From NCBI GenBank assembly GCA_963814165.1, contig CAWFBW010000016.1:124001-188000 (forward strand): a stretch of 64,000 nucleotides of DNA, read 5' to 3'. Source of the DNA: DASRAA01 sp963814165 (GTDB lineage Bacteria; Acidobacteriota; Terriglobia; Terriglobales; Acidobacteriaceae). Position 1 is the first letter of the stretch. Each line of letters opens with the position of its first letter. The position numbers and the translations under genes are program-made. The notes beneath the pieces were generated by a model that had not been told where the DNA came from, ran no database searches, and saw nothing but the letters and a program-made list of their open reading frames with translations. Below are positions 1 to 9,414 of this stretch, one piece after another.

Positions 1-290
1 TTGAAGAAAGTCAAATCCGGCGATGACGGGCCATCCCCCTTCTCCTCTGACGCATCCGTCTTCGCTTGCGCCCCGGCAGACGGCTTCGGTGCGCTCGAAT
101 CCCCAACAATCGGCGCGCTCATGGACGCATTAATCAGTGGCGCCTTGTCATTCAGCGCTTGCTCACGTGCCGAGGTTTTTCCCAGCGAATAGCCGATGGC
201 AAGGAATACGCCACAAATCATCACCAGCATAAAAAACAGGCCCAGCAGCTTGCCCGGGCCTATCGTGATGTCTCTCTCTTCTGCTTCCAT
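1..290 (-). CDS. Membrane-anchored SPOR-type protein, N-terminal fragment
   Basis: The reading frame starts at an ATG at 290-288 and runs off the left edge, leaving about 96 codons. The visible part has a short acidic N-terminus, one hydrophobic segment at about residues 13-33 (KLLGLFFMLVMICGVFLAIG), then a Ser/Ala/Pro/Lys-rich periplasmic linker. This is the layout of SPOR-domain proteins, in which one membrane anchor and a linker precede a C-terminal peptidoglycan-binding domain. That domain would lie outside the window, so the name rests on architecture and on my memory of similar acidobacterial N-termini. It is followed upstream on the same strand by the slipin gene, only 17 bases away, so the two probably share a transcript. 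A generic single-pass membrane protein remains possible. Confidence 0.55.
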   Translation of the reverse strand, partial: MEAEERDITIGPGKLLGLFFMLVMICGVFLAIGYSLGKTSAREQALNDKAPLINASMSAPIVGDSSAPKPSAGAQAKTDASEEKGDGPSSPDLTFF

Positions 291-307
291 TCGTGTTCTT
301 CTCCAAC

Positions 308-1102
308 TTATTGCGGAGGCGGCGCTACGGGCACTTCCGTCTTCGCCACATCCGATTTCACCAGCTTCTGCAAACCCGTTAACAGGTCCACAGGAACCGG
401 GAAGATGATGGTCGTATTCTTTTCCACGCCGATTTCCGTCAGCGTCTGCAGGTAACGCAACTGAATACTCGTAGGTTCGGCCGCCAACAGATGCGCGGCA
501 TCCGACAACCGCTGTGCCGCGGCATACTCGCCCTCGGCATGAATGATCTTCGACCGCTTTTCGCGTTCCGCCTCGGCTTGCTTCGCCATGGCGCGCATCA
601 TCGTTTCCGGCAGGTCGACCTGCTTGACCTCGACACTCGCTACTTTCACGCCCCATGGGCCGGTGTGCTGGTCCAGGATCGACTGTAGCCGCGTGTTGAT
701 CTTGTCGCGATGCGCCAGCAATTCGTCGAGGTCCACTTCGCCCAGCACCGAACGTAACGTAGTCTGCGCGAACTGCGACGTCTGGTATAGGTAATTCTCA
801 ACCGCAACCACTGCCTGGTTCGGTTCGACCACGCGCAAAAAAATGACAGCATTCACTTTCAGCGTGACGTTGTCGCGGGTGATGATGTCTTGTGGCGGAA
901 CCTCCAGCACGACCTGCCGCAACGAAACCCGGACGATCCGGTCAATTGGCGCAAACACCAGAATCAGCCCCGGCCCTTTCGCGCTGCCCAACAGCCGTCC
1001 GAGACGAAAGATGACACCCCGCTCATACTCCGCCAGAATCTTGATGGAGTTCAGCAGGTACAGCACAACAATGACCACGGGAATGATGACAAACAGATCC
1101 AT
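308..1102 (-). CDS. Slipin / stomatin-like SPFH-domain membrane protein
   Basis: The protein has about 264 residues: an N-terminal hydrophobic hairpin (about 2-22) followed by an SPFH/band-7 domain (about 25-190) and a Glu/Lys/Ala-rich helical tail. The EYERGVIFRLGR stretch is typical of slipins. These proteins oligomerise at the inner membrane and organise microdomains. An in-frame ATG lies at 1120, but the ATG at 1102 has GGGAGG six bases upstream and puts the hydrophobic segment right at the N-terminus, so I prefer 1102. The gene upstream encodes NfeD, and slipin-NfeD pairs are a well known conserved unit in which NfeD cleaves or partners the stomatin. A terminator-like hairpin lies between the two genes, so they may be only partly co-transcribed. 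The frame is intact. Confidence 0.92.
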   Translation of the reverse strand: MDLFVIIPVVIVVLYLLNSIKILAEYERGVIFRLGRLLGSAKGPGLILVFAPIDRIVRVSLRQVVLEVPPQDIITRDNVTLKVNAVIFLRVVEPNQAVVAVENYLYQTSQFAQTTLRSVLGEVDLDELLAHRDKINTRLQSILDQHTGPWGVKVASVEVKQVDLPETMMRAMAKQAEAEREKRSKIIHAEGEYAAAQRLSDAAHLLAAEPTSIQLRYLQTLTEIGVEKNTTIIFPVPVDLLTGLQKLVKSDVAKTEVPVAPPPQ

Positions 1103-1191
1103 CGTGAGCCTCCCGGCCACAGATGAGTTTAGAGCCTGTGGCCTATTCGATTGTAGGCCTATCTAAGGGCGTAACCCAGTTTGGCAACAGC

Positions 1192-1217
1192 ACAAAACCC
1201 CGACGAAATCGCCGGGG
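1192..1217 (-). terminator. Terminator-like hairpin after nfeD
   Basis: Read on the minus strand, a CCCCG/CGGGG stem with a further inner CGA/TCG pairing is followed by TTTTG. It lies just downstream of the NfeD stop and upstream of the slipin start, so it could terminate or attenuate transcription between the pair. Confidence 0.55.
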
Positions 1218-1247
1218 CTTCCTAACGCAAGTGCGGTGAGCTACCCG

Positions 1248-2533
1248 CTACCCCACCTTTTCCACTTCCAGCTCAAGACCTTCCATGTTTCGCACCACCA
1301 CGGGCTCTCCCATCGGGATTCGAGATGACGCATGGGCGTTCCACAATTCTCCCTGCACAAACACCTTGCCTTCCGGATCGATGTCCGTTCGGGCCTCACC
1401 GACCGAACCAATCATTCCCTGCTTCCCGGTTACGACCTTGTTGCGCCGAGCCTTCAGCGCGATACCCATCAGGAATACCGTAATCGCACCCAGCGGAATG
1501 CTCACCGCCAGCGCAGTCCACAACTTCACGCGCATCTCCGGAATCGGGCCATCGACAAGCAGCAGTCCGCCAATCGTCATCAGTGCAATGCCCGCGATGC
1601 CGAGTATTCCATGCGTCGCAAACTTCGCCTCCAGCGCGAACATTACAAACGCCGCCATGATGAGCGTGAACGCCGCATAGCGCGTCGGCAGCAGGTTCAG
1701 CGCAAACAGTGCCAGCAGGATGAACACCACTCCCACAACTCCCGGCACAATCGCGCCCGGATGGTTGAACTCCGCATAGAGCGCCAGCGCTCCAACCGCG
1801 AGCACCAGAAACGCAATGTTGGGATCAAGCAGGAAATCCAGGATCCGCTGCTTCAAGGTCATCGGCAACTCGACTACCTGCGCGCCCACCAGGTCCAGCG
1901 TTACCGTCTTGCCGTCGAATCGTTTGATCGGCTTGCCCTGCATCTGCTTGAACAAGTCTTCCTGGCTGGGAGCCACATAGTCGATCAGGTGCTGGTCCAG
2001 CGCCTCCTTGTCGGTCCACGACTTCGACTCGCGCACCGCCGACTCTGCCAGCGCGACGTTGCGTCCCCGCGGCCCGACAAACGACCTCATGAAGGCCGCA
2101 GAATCGTTCTCCAACTTCTGCTTCATGACGTCGTCCATCTTCTCGCCGCCGAGGGTGACCGGATGCGCGGCCCCTGTGTTGGTTCCCGGTGCCATGGCCG
2201 CAACATCGGCCGCTTCCAGTATGTAAGAAACCTGCCGACGCCGCGCGCGCCCCTGCGGGCGCAACGTAAACGATGATGGGCACGGGTGACGCCAGGATCT
2301 TCGCGATGATCGATCGCGTGGAATCCACCAGCCCGCCCGGGCGTGCGCAACTCGATCAGCACGGCATCGGCATTGGTCTGGCGCGCCTGCTCGATGGCGC
2401 GGCCGATGTACTCATCGCTGATGGGCTGGATCGTATCGTCAACGCGGATCTTCACCACGCTGCTGGCGAACATAAATACGGATGTGAGGAGCAACAGAAC
2501 GGGTACGAGAAATAGTCCACGCAGTCGCAGCAT
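1248..2533 (-). CDS. nfeD: NfeD membrane-bound ClpP-class serine protease (two frameshifts)
   Basis: Three overlapping minus-strand frames together encode one NfeD protein of about 430 residues. Frame one (from the ATG at 2533) gives a signal/anchor segment and the start of the ClpP-like domain, up to LIELRTPG. Frame two gives DSTRSIIAKILASPVPIIVY and the AASAG motif. Frame three gives YILEAADVAAMAPGTN, the Lys-containing helix, about four membrane helices and the C-terminal beta-barrel domain. The catalytic Ser in ASAGSYI lies exactly at the second break. Both breaks look like one extra base: GGG for GG near 2338 and TTT for TT near 2225. Removing them restores the family sequence. NfeD partners the slipin encoded downstream in membrane quality control. 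I infer an assembly error and not a pseudogene. Confidence 0.85.
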
Positions 2534-2563
2534 ACGGCCTCCTGGCGGAGTTCTGCCCCTATC

Positions 2564-3767
2564 TTACTTCGTTCGCGGCTGCTGTTTCAGGTTATTGATC
2601 TGCATTTGGATTTGACGGTACGACGCCTCGTCGTAATTGCGCTTGATGCGCTCAATCGGAATCCGAGGCTGGCTCGCCGCCGTACCCCCGCCAGCGGGAG
2701 CGGTCGCAGCGGATGCCATCGTGACGCCACGGTTGAGCATGTCCAACAGCGATTTGGCCTCGGCATCGCTGGGCTTAAGCTGTAGCTCTTCCCGCAACTG
2801 GCGTGCCGCCCCGGCATAATCTCCATTCTTGAACAACGCCAGCGCCAGGTTGAAGTGGTAGTCGGCATCGCTGGGATCGGCCTCCACGGCCTTCGAGAAG
2901 TACTCCACCGCCTCGTGCCCGGCGGCCCCGCCGGGCATCCACTACGCCAATGTTGTTGTACACCTCGGTCAGCGGCAACCGCGCAGCCAGAGAACTGAAG
3001 GCTGCTCCCGCACGGTCCAGGTATCCGCGGTTATATTCCGCCATCCCAATGAAGAAAAGTCGCTTCGCCGGCGGACCCGTCGTCCTTCGGCACTTTGGTC
3101 AGCCAGAGGACCGCTTGCTCGTACTCGTGCCCGTCGTAATACGCCTTGCCAAGCTGGAAGGCCGCTGCCGCATAGCCCGGATTCAACCGGAATGCTTCCT
3201 TCAAGTATCGGATCTTCTGCGGCCGGCTGCTGCTCACCACGCCGCGCACATAGTTCTCGAAAGCGTCCAGTCGAATGGGCGCTGCGGCCGGATGAATTGC
3301 TGCTCGCTCACCTGCGGCGGATTGGGCATCTCTTGCAACAGCGTCCATGCCAGCGACGATTGCAGGGCAACAAAGTCCGCCAGGCTGCCGCTGCGTTTGA
3401 CCTCCGGGCGTAGCTTCGGGTTCTTGACCTCGAGCAGTTGTGCGCTCACCTGGAACATTTCGCCGCTCACTTCGTAGCTGCCCAATACGACAAAGTCGGC
3501 GCCCATCTGTTCGGCGACACGGAAGATCGTTGCCCGCGAAGGTCTCACGTCTGCCGGCACGCCAGCATGGTCGAAGGAATAGACACGCTGGTTGCGACTA
3601 ATAACGTACAGGCCCGGCGACGCCATGCGCTGCGCGAGCACCTCGGAACACGCCTCACTAAGCCATTCCGACCCGGCGGCCTTGGAGCGGTTCTCGAAAG
3701 GCATCACCAGCAAGGGTTGCAGTTCCCCGCCGAACCTGTGCGCGGCGGCAGTGCTGGCGAACAACAT
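2564..3767 (-). CDS. TolB-like N-terminal domain plus TPR protein (three frameshifts)
   Basis: Four successive minus-strand frames join into one secreted protein of about 400 residues. The first has a hydrophobic start and a TolB/FlgO-like domain (LLVMPFENRSKAAGSEWLSE onward), which normally assembles or senses envelope components. The rest carries TPR-type helices, for example around AAFQLGKAYYDGHEYEQAV, YNRGYLDRAGAAF and YHFNLALALFKNGDYAGAA. The breaks lie near 3285 (one C missing), 3055 and 2930 (one extra base each). The ATG at 3767 leaves a short hydrophobic N-terminus. The frame stays open upstream for about 16 codons without a standard start, so the true start may be affected by another error. 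The stop is 30 bases upstream of nfeD, so the two probably form a transcription unit. TPR-TolB proteins act as protein-interaction scaffolds; the specific role is unknown. Confidence 0.7.
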
Positions 3768-3867
3768 CAGCCCAAGAACGAGCGTCGTGCAAATAAATTT
3801 TCCGGGAGGAAATTTGGCAAGTCAAACCGATTCTGGTCACTCTGGCGGTCCGTCCGTATGGACGGCT

Positions 3868-4823
3868 CTACGCATCATCGACCTGGGTTAAGTGAGAAAC
3901 AGAAGCGAATAGGTCCGACTTCAGCAAAGCCTGAAATCGCTGGTCGTCGGTCTTGAAGTGCATCTTAGCAGGTCGTGCTGGTTGTCAACCCTCATGCTCT
4001 CCAACGCCAGCTTTTCCGAAGGGGTGGCGTTGATGCCGCGATACATCACTCCTGCCTTCAGCAGCGATGCCAGGCTGGCCGCGGTCATGTTGTCCGACGT
4101 CTTCACGTTCAGGTCGAACGTCACGCCGTTTTCGAAATTCATCGTGTAGTCCGAGGCCAGCAACCGCCGCTTCACTACATCGTAGTCAGCCAGCGACGAG
4201 GCCTGCCCCAGCGCCGACTTCATCATGACCTGCGTCCCCAGCTGGTCCAGCACACTCCAGATGGCTGCGCTGTCGCTGTCGAAAATCAGGTCGTTGATCG
4301 CATTGTTTGAAGCCAGCGACTCCGCGCCCTTGTCCCGAACGTCGATCGCTCCCTTCAGCGCCGCATTCTCACCAAACACAATCGTGGACGGGTCAAGAAA
4401 CACTACATGCATCCCGGAGCCCATGGGATAGAGATACGACAACAGATATTTCTCCGGCTTTACGCCTTTGAGCTTCATCTTTTGCAGAAATTCCTTCTGC
4501 TTGAATGTGCCCTGGGCAATGCCAATAGCGCTCAGTCCGCCCTTGGCTGGGCGATAGGTCACAAACGTAATCTGCTCGACATCCTTGTTCGGGTCGATCC
4601 CGAAACCGCGCAAAGCAGTCTCGAACTGCTTCAGGGGCTCGGGCAACACGCGGTTCTTCAATGCCGTGGCCGTCTGCGATCCGCGCAACGCCCGGTAATC
4701 GACCGAAATAATCTGTTGAATAGCGGACGGAACCACCGTGCGTGCATTGCTGCTCAACGGTGCGCCAAATGCCGGAGCGCACAGCAACGTTGAAAGCATA
4801 AGACCGAAAATTAACTTCTTCAT
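3868..4823 (-). CDS. Secreted hypothetical protein (frameshift near C-terminus)
   Basis: The ATG at 4823 opens with a clear signal peptide (MKKLIFGLMLSTLLCAPAFG) followed by about 280 residues of mixed alpha/beta sequence without a motif I recognise. As written, the frame stops at 3921 after an unlikely Arg/Cys/Ser/Thr-rich tail. Adding one base near 3958 (an AAG lysine codon) continues it as HFKTDDQRFQALLKSDLFAS and ends at the TAG at 3868-3870, which looks far more protein-like. I therefore extend the gene to 3868. It lies between the TPR protein and FtcD on the same strand. The cell location should be periplasmic. No function is claimed. Confidence 0.65.
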
Positions 4824-4896
4824 TCGCGACTATTTTACCTGAGTCTTAGACGCACAAACCCGCCCGAGAGTTATAGAGTTGTCCGCAGTTCGGTGA

Positions 4897-6371
4897 CTAC
4901 GCCTTTACCGCCGCCACGCGGCGACTTACGTCGGCGACAAACGACTCCGTCGGTCAGGTCGCCGAGGTTGATCTCGACGTTCGCCAGCGCGCCTTCCACA
5001 GCCGCGTTCGCCAATGCGATTCCCACGGTCAATGTCCGAGGCCATCTTCGGGTTCGTGATAGTTCGCAGTGACTCCAGGATGCGCCGCACTTCCCTGCTG
5101 CGCTCGGCCACAGCCAGCGGAACCAGTGTTGCCTTTTTCAGCGCGGTGTCCACTTCGCTCTGCGCCTCCGGATGTTCTTTCACCTTCTTGAACGCCGCCA
5201 TGACCTCTTGAAACGCATTCGCGTCGGCGTCGATGGCAGCCTTCAGTTCTTCGCGAATCTCCGCCAGCCGCTGGATGGCGTCGCTAAGTTGTACCTCGTA
5301 TTGGACATAGGCCTTTTTGCCGCGCGACATGCCGGCGACCATGCCGCCCAGTCCGGCGGCCATGGCGCCTGCCGCCGCTGAGGCGCTACCGCCGCCCGGG
5401 GCCGCAGTAGGAGCCGCAAGTTGTTCAATAAAAGGCTCTACCCCCGCGCTAAGGCCGCCTACGGCGACTTTGCCGCTCATTACTCCAGCCAGGCGGTTCT
5501 CCAGAATCAGCGAAGAATCGAAGTTCTCGATTTGGAGGAACCACTCGGCTGCGTCCTCCAGGGCCTTCTTGGGGATAAGTCCAACGATCTCACTGGATAG
5601 CGGCAATACGCCGTAGCGGGCGGCTTCGCGCTTGACGTATTCGTACACGCGCGCGATTGGGGTCTGGTCTGTATCTGTCAGATTCATTGAGACTTGCGCT
5701 AAGCCGCGGACACCGACACCCATGCCCTTTACATAGCGCAGACCCCCGTTGGAGAAGCGCACCGCCTTGCCAATTTTCTTGGCGATTTCGACGTCAGGAG
5801 TGTTGAGGTATATGTTGTAGGCCACCAAGAACTTACGGGCGCCGACAACTGTCGCCCCAGCAGTGGGATGCAGCGCGGCGTCGCCAAAATCGGGCTTGCG
5901 GTCGGGGTTGATTTTTACGTCTTCGCGAATGCCTTCGAACTGTCCACGCCTAATGTTTTCAAGGTTTTGCCGCTCAGGGCGCTGCGCGGCCGCTTCGTAC
6001 AGATAGACCGGGACTTTGTGCCGTTTCCAGATTTCCTCGCCCACGCGGCGGGCGATGGCCACGCAGTCTTCCAGCGTCATGCCCTCGATCGGGATGAACG
6101 GGATCACATCGGCCGCGCCGAGACGGGGGTGAGCGCCGGTATGTTTCGTCAGATCAATGAGTTCCGCGGCTTTGCCGACGCCGCGGATGGCCGCCTCGGC
6201 GACGTTGACGGGATCGCCTACGAGCGTGATAACACAGCGGTTATGGTCGGCATCCATCTCGCGGTCAAGGAGATAGACCCCGTCCATCTTCATGGCTTCG
6301 AGAATGGCGTCAACTTTGGCTTTATCGCGGCCTTCGGAGAAATTGGGAACACATTCGACGAGTGCTGGCAT
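4897..6371 (-). CDS. ftcD: Glutamate formimidoyltransferase / formimidoyl-THF cyclodeaminase (two C-terminal frameshifts)
   Basis: This is the bifunctional FtcD enzyme. Residues about 1-300 are the formimidoyltransferase (start MPALVECVPNFSEGRD, then KHTGAHPRLGAADVIPFIPI). Residues about 315-490 are the cyclodeaminase (LAAPTAAPGGGSASAAAGAM). It transfers the formimino group from formiminoglutamate to tetrahydrofolate and deaminates it to methenyl-THF at the end of histidine degradation. An in-frame ATG exists at 6407, but the family starts at MPALVE, so I use 6371. Two extra bases near 5027 and 4953 scramble the last 40 residues. Removing them gives a normal ending (INLGDLTDESFVADVSRRVA) and a TAG at 4897-4899. 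No other hut gene is visible nearby. Confidence 0.9.
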
Positions 6372-6529
6372 AAGTTCTGAGGATATCGGAATTCGGGAAC
6401 AAATCAATTCCGAAGTGCCGGCTTCAGTTTTCGGGCCGCGCCGATTTCGTCTAAAACGCGCCCAAAAAGCCTATGTTATAACGTTCATTATAATGCATTG
6501 CAATGGACTCCGGGAGCCCAGCCACTGAC

Positions 6530-7128
6530 TCAGTGCCAGGTGTAGCCGACCATGAACTGGACTGCGCCGTTGATGCCCGGATTGAGCGTCCCGATGGATG
6601 CGTTCGACAGGTGATAGATCTTCACCGCAAAGTTGATGGAGTTTTTCGACTTGTGGAACCACTGCGCACCCAACTCAGCGCCGCTGGTGAAATTCACCTG
6701 CGAAGTATCGCCCGGAGGCAGGTTGCTCGGGCTGAACACTATTCCCCCAACCGCGGCAATGTAGGGTGAAACGGTTTTGCCGCCAGTGAAATTCCACTTG
6801 GCCGATCAAACGGATCGATGGCGCCGGCATACTGCGCGTTGCCGCCGATCCAGAATTCATTGATGGGAATGATATCGACGGCCATCTCGAAGCTGCCGCG
6901 AAGCGCATTGCTGCCGAGCTCGTGCGTCAACACTTTGCCAAAGCGAACGCCAGCGAGAAATGTCTGGGCGCTGGGGGTGTTGGCGAAGGACTGGCTGCCG
7001 CCGATAAAAAATCCCTTATTCCAACCGGGAGTGCGCAGAACTTGCACCGGATCGGCGGCATTTTGTTGAGCGAGCAGCGGCAGGACTGCCAGGAGAATGA
7101 CGGACAGCAATCGGGCTGTGATTTTCAT
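6530..7128 (-). CDS. Acyloxyacyl hydrolase, PagL-like lipid A 3-O-deacylase (one frameshift)
   Basis: The N-terminal frame starts at the ATG at 7128 with a signal peptide (MKITARLLSVILLAVLPLLA). The C-terminal frame ends in YHLSNASIGTLNPGING and an aromatic-terminated last strand (VQFMVGYTWH), both hallmarks of the PagL eight-stranded outer-membrane barrel. The catalytic His and Ser of PagL sit in an H-x-S motif, matched here by HLS. Between the frames, one base is missing near 6807; restoring it gives KWNFTGGKTVSPYIAAVGGI, which joins the halves without a gap. PagL removes the 3-O acyl chain from lipid A in the outer membrane. The protein would be about 200 residues, normal for the family. 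An in-frame start further up (7188) would place a charged extension before the signal peptide and is unlikely. Confidence 0.8.
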
Positions 7129-7584
7129 GATCCGAAGAAAGCGACAAGAAACACTAGCAGTTTCTTCCCGACGCAGGCAAATCAGCACGCTCGTTGGTGA
7201 TCTCCAACAGCATTCAATCGAAGTATCTGGAAGTGATTGGTGTTCGAGCTTGAATTAACTTTCACCGTTCTATATCGGAGTTCTTATGAATGAGCCATGT
7301 AACCTATTAAGTTTTGCACAATATTGTGACAGGAAGACGGCGGAGAAGCGTCCCCCTCGCAGAATTGTCGTTGCGAAAGGCTGGTCTTCCAGGGCGCGGG
7401 AAATCTCAATATTCGCTGAGGAAGGAAAAGCAGATCCCTCGCCCGCCGCGGCGGGCTCGTGATGACAATTCAAGAGATTGTCACTGTATTGCGCAATGCT
7501 CAGTAGAAGCTGTCTCTAAACGCCCGCTGAACGAAAGGCGGGGCCCCGCAGGGGCTAAAGCCAGGTGTTTACGATATCCGTAGC

Positions 7585-7737
7585 GGCACGGCTGAAGAGG
7601 CTGCTGAAAAAGTCGGAAACGCGTACGCCTCGCGGACTAAAGTCCGCTCGGCTGGTCGAAAATAAACGGCTTAGACGCTGACCTAAAGGTCAGCTCTACC
7701 CAAAGTCGCTTTTTTCAGCAGCCTCTGAAGCCGTGCC
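7585..7737. repeat. TGAA-loop hairpin split by an inserted element
   Basis: Left arm GGCACGGC (7585-7592) and right arm GCCGTGCC (7730-7737) are exact complements. Each is next to a copy of TGAA (7593-7596 and 7726-7729). Without the 129-bp insert and one TGAA copy, the site would be GGCACGGC-TGAA-GCCGTGCC, a perfect 8-bp hairpin with a four-base loop. Confidence 0.75.
7597..7725. mobile_element. MITE-like element, 129 bp
   Basis: The element has near-perfect 19-bp terminal inverted repeats, GAGGCTGCTGAAAAAGTCG on the left and its complement with one mismatch on the right (7707-7725). It is flanked by TGAA duplications and has no coding capacity. Inside are two perfect hairpins with TAAA loops: GCGGAC/GTCCGC at 7632-7647 and GCTGACC/GGTCAGC at 7677-7694. 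Terminal repeats, a short target duplication and small size fit a non-autonomous element moved by a transposase encoded elsewhere. No matching transposase is in the window; the IS at 11.1 kb has different ends. Confidence 0.65.
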
Positions 7738-7960
7738 CCTTCACCGCGGGTTCATGAGTCCACCTCTAGTCCAACACTTGCGTCCCGGCAAATCGCCCCG
7801 GACGCTGGGATAAGCGAAACGCATACAAAAGCTAGGCGAGCAAGAAAGTCAGACGCTCAGATAAGTAACCGCACACATCTTGCGGCATACTAGCTCCGTC
7901 AACACAGCCGAAGAAGTGAATCGCTGCTCGACCATAATTCAATCAGAAAGGAAATAAAAT

Positions 7961-8488
7961 ATGTCATCACAGACCACCGCCGCTCACACAATCGGAGTTT
8001 CCGCGGGTCGTCGCGCTGCATTATTGGCTGACCGCATTGAGGAAGGCGCTGCCCTCCTGGCTGCCTTTGCTGAAGGACTCTCGGAAGAGGAATGGCGCGC
8101 ACCGGTGTCGGCTACGGACCGTCGTTCGGTTGGCGTAATCGTGCACCATGTTGCCAGCATGTACCCGATCGAGATTGATGTCGCCCGAGCCGTCGCCAGC
8201 GGGAAGGCCGTTACGGACGTCACGTGGGATGCGGTCGCGCAGTTGAATGCCAAGCATGCCCAGGAGCATGCTCAGGAAACGAAGGCCAGCGCGCTCGAAC
8301 TCCTGCGTCGTCACAGTCATGAGGCGGCCAATGCAGTACGCGCGTTCACGGATGAAGAGCTAGATTGCGCAGCTCCCTTTTCGCTGAGCTTCGGCGCGCC
8401 TGTCACCGCACAGTTCGTAATTGAGGACCACGCACTACGGCACAGTTGGCACCACCTGGCGCGTATCCGCACAGCGTTGGGCCGGTGA
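7961..8488 (+). CDS. DinB-superfamily protein (metal-binding four-helix bundle)
   Basis: This 175-residue protein has the DinB pattern of a metal-binding His in helix 2 (IVHHVASMYP, His62/63) and two more near the C-terminus (DHALRHSWHH, about 157-165). The family includes thiol-dependent S-transferases for bacillithiol or mycothiol and many members of unknown substrate. AGAAAGGAAATAAAAT precedes the ATG, a usable ribosome-binding site. About 100 bases downstream lies a PIG-L deacetylase on the same strand. Since BshB/MshB deacetylases make the sugar-thiol cofactors that DinB enzymes use, a shared thiol role is possible but not shown. The frame is intact and ends in a short basic helix. Confidence 0.8.
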   Translation: MSSQTTAAHTIGVSAGRRAALLADRIEEGAALLAAFAEGLSEEEWRAPVSATDRRSVGVIVHHVASMYPIEIDVARAVASGKAVTDVTWDAVAQLNAKHAQEHAQETKASALELLRRHSHEAANAVRAFTDEELDCAAPFSLSFGAPVTAQFVIEDHALRHSWHHLARIRTALGR

Positions 8489-8586
8489 CGTCATTGCGGG
8501 CGGCAGGTGATCACTAATTAGGTTTGGTCGAGACTTCGGCGCGGATTGGCGCGGCAGCCAATTCGCCCAAACGAAACACAGAAATC

Positions 8587-9414
8587 ATGCGGACACCGAG
8601 AATCATGGCCGTGCTCGCGCACCCCGATGACGAATCTCTGGGGGTGGGGGGAACGCTTGCAAAATACGCATCGGAAGGCATTGACGTCTTTCTGCTAACC
8701 GCCACGCGTGGCGATAGTGGCCGCTTCCGAGGCTATCGTCTGGACGATCACCAGCATCCCGGCCGATTGGCGCTGGCGAACATCCGTGAGGGTGAGCTGC
8801 GCGCCGCTGCCGCAGCCTTGGGTGTGCGCGAAGTCTCGATCCTCGACTACCACGATCAGCAACTCGACCGTGCGAACCCCCGCGAGGCTGTCGCCGCCAT
8901 TGCGGGACACTTAAGGCGGGTCCAGCCCGACGTAGTCGTGACGTTCGGACCCGACGGCGCTTACGGGCATCCCGATCATATTGCGATCTCCCAATTCACC
9001 ACGGCGGCCATCGTCGCCGCGGCCGACCCGGCGTTTCCATGCGATGGAATCGAGGCCCTGCAGCCGCATGCGGTGTCGAAGCTTTACTATATGGCCTGGC
9101 CGGAATCGACCTGGAGAGCGTACCAGTCAGCTTTCCGAAAATTGGTCTCGACGGTCGACGGCATTGAACGGCAGGCCGTGCCGTGGCCAGACTGGGCGAT
9201 CACCACGGTGATTGATACGCGCAGCTTCTGGTCGACAGTGTGGCGGGCGATCTGCTGCCACGAATCACAGGTGGCCGCGTACGAGCGGCTGAAGGACTTG
9301 TCGCCCGACGATCACGAAGCGTTGTGGGGACGGCAGTCGTTCTATCGGGTATTCAGCACCGTGAACGGCGGGCGAGTGCGTGAGACGGATCTCCTGGAAG
9401 GGATACATACGTGA
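8587..9414 (+). CDS. PIG-L (LmbE-like) family N-acetylglucosamine-type deacetylase
   Basis: The protein has about 275 residues with the zinc-binding motif AHPDDE at residues 11-16 and the second metal ligand region GHPDH near residue 125. Family members deacetylate N-acetylglucosaminyl conjugates (MshB, BshB, PIG-L) or act as mycothiol S-conjugate amidases. A more upstream TTG start at 8524 exists, but the ATG at 8587 begins directly before the first strand of the domain and gives the usual length. The stop codon overlaps the GTG start of the following decarboxylase (GTGA), so translation of the pair is probably coupled. Substrate cannot be read from the sequence. A bacillithiol-precursor or a detoxification substrate are both possible. 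Confidence 0.88.
   Translation: MRTPRIMAVLAHPDDESLGVGGTLAKYASEGIDVFLLTATRGDSGRFRGYRLDDHQHPGRLALANIREGELRAAAAALGVREVSILDYHDQQLDRANPREAVAAIAGHLRRVQPDVVVTFGPDGAYGHPDHIAISQFTTAAIVAAADPAFPCDGIEALQPHAVSKLYYMAWPESTWRAYQSAFRKLVSTVDGIERQAVPWPDWAITTVIDTRSFWSTVWRAICCHESQVAAYERLKDLSPDDHEALWGRQSFYRVFSTVNGGRVRETDLLEGIHT

Larger units (their letters stand above)
7129..7960. other. Gene-free, palindrome-rich stretch
   Basis: No open frame here has a signal peptide, family motif or ribosome-binding site that I can support. The stretch holds a perfect palindrome GCCCGCCGCGGCGGGC at 7441-7456, a CCCGC/GCGGG hairpin near 7523-7543, a GGGGC-type hairpin near 7540-7560 and the nested element at 7585-7737. The last 200 bases carry the DinB gene's leader. 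It looks like an accumulation site for non-coding repeats. Confidence 0.7.
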
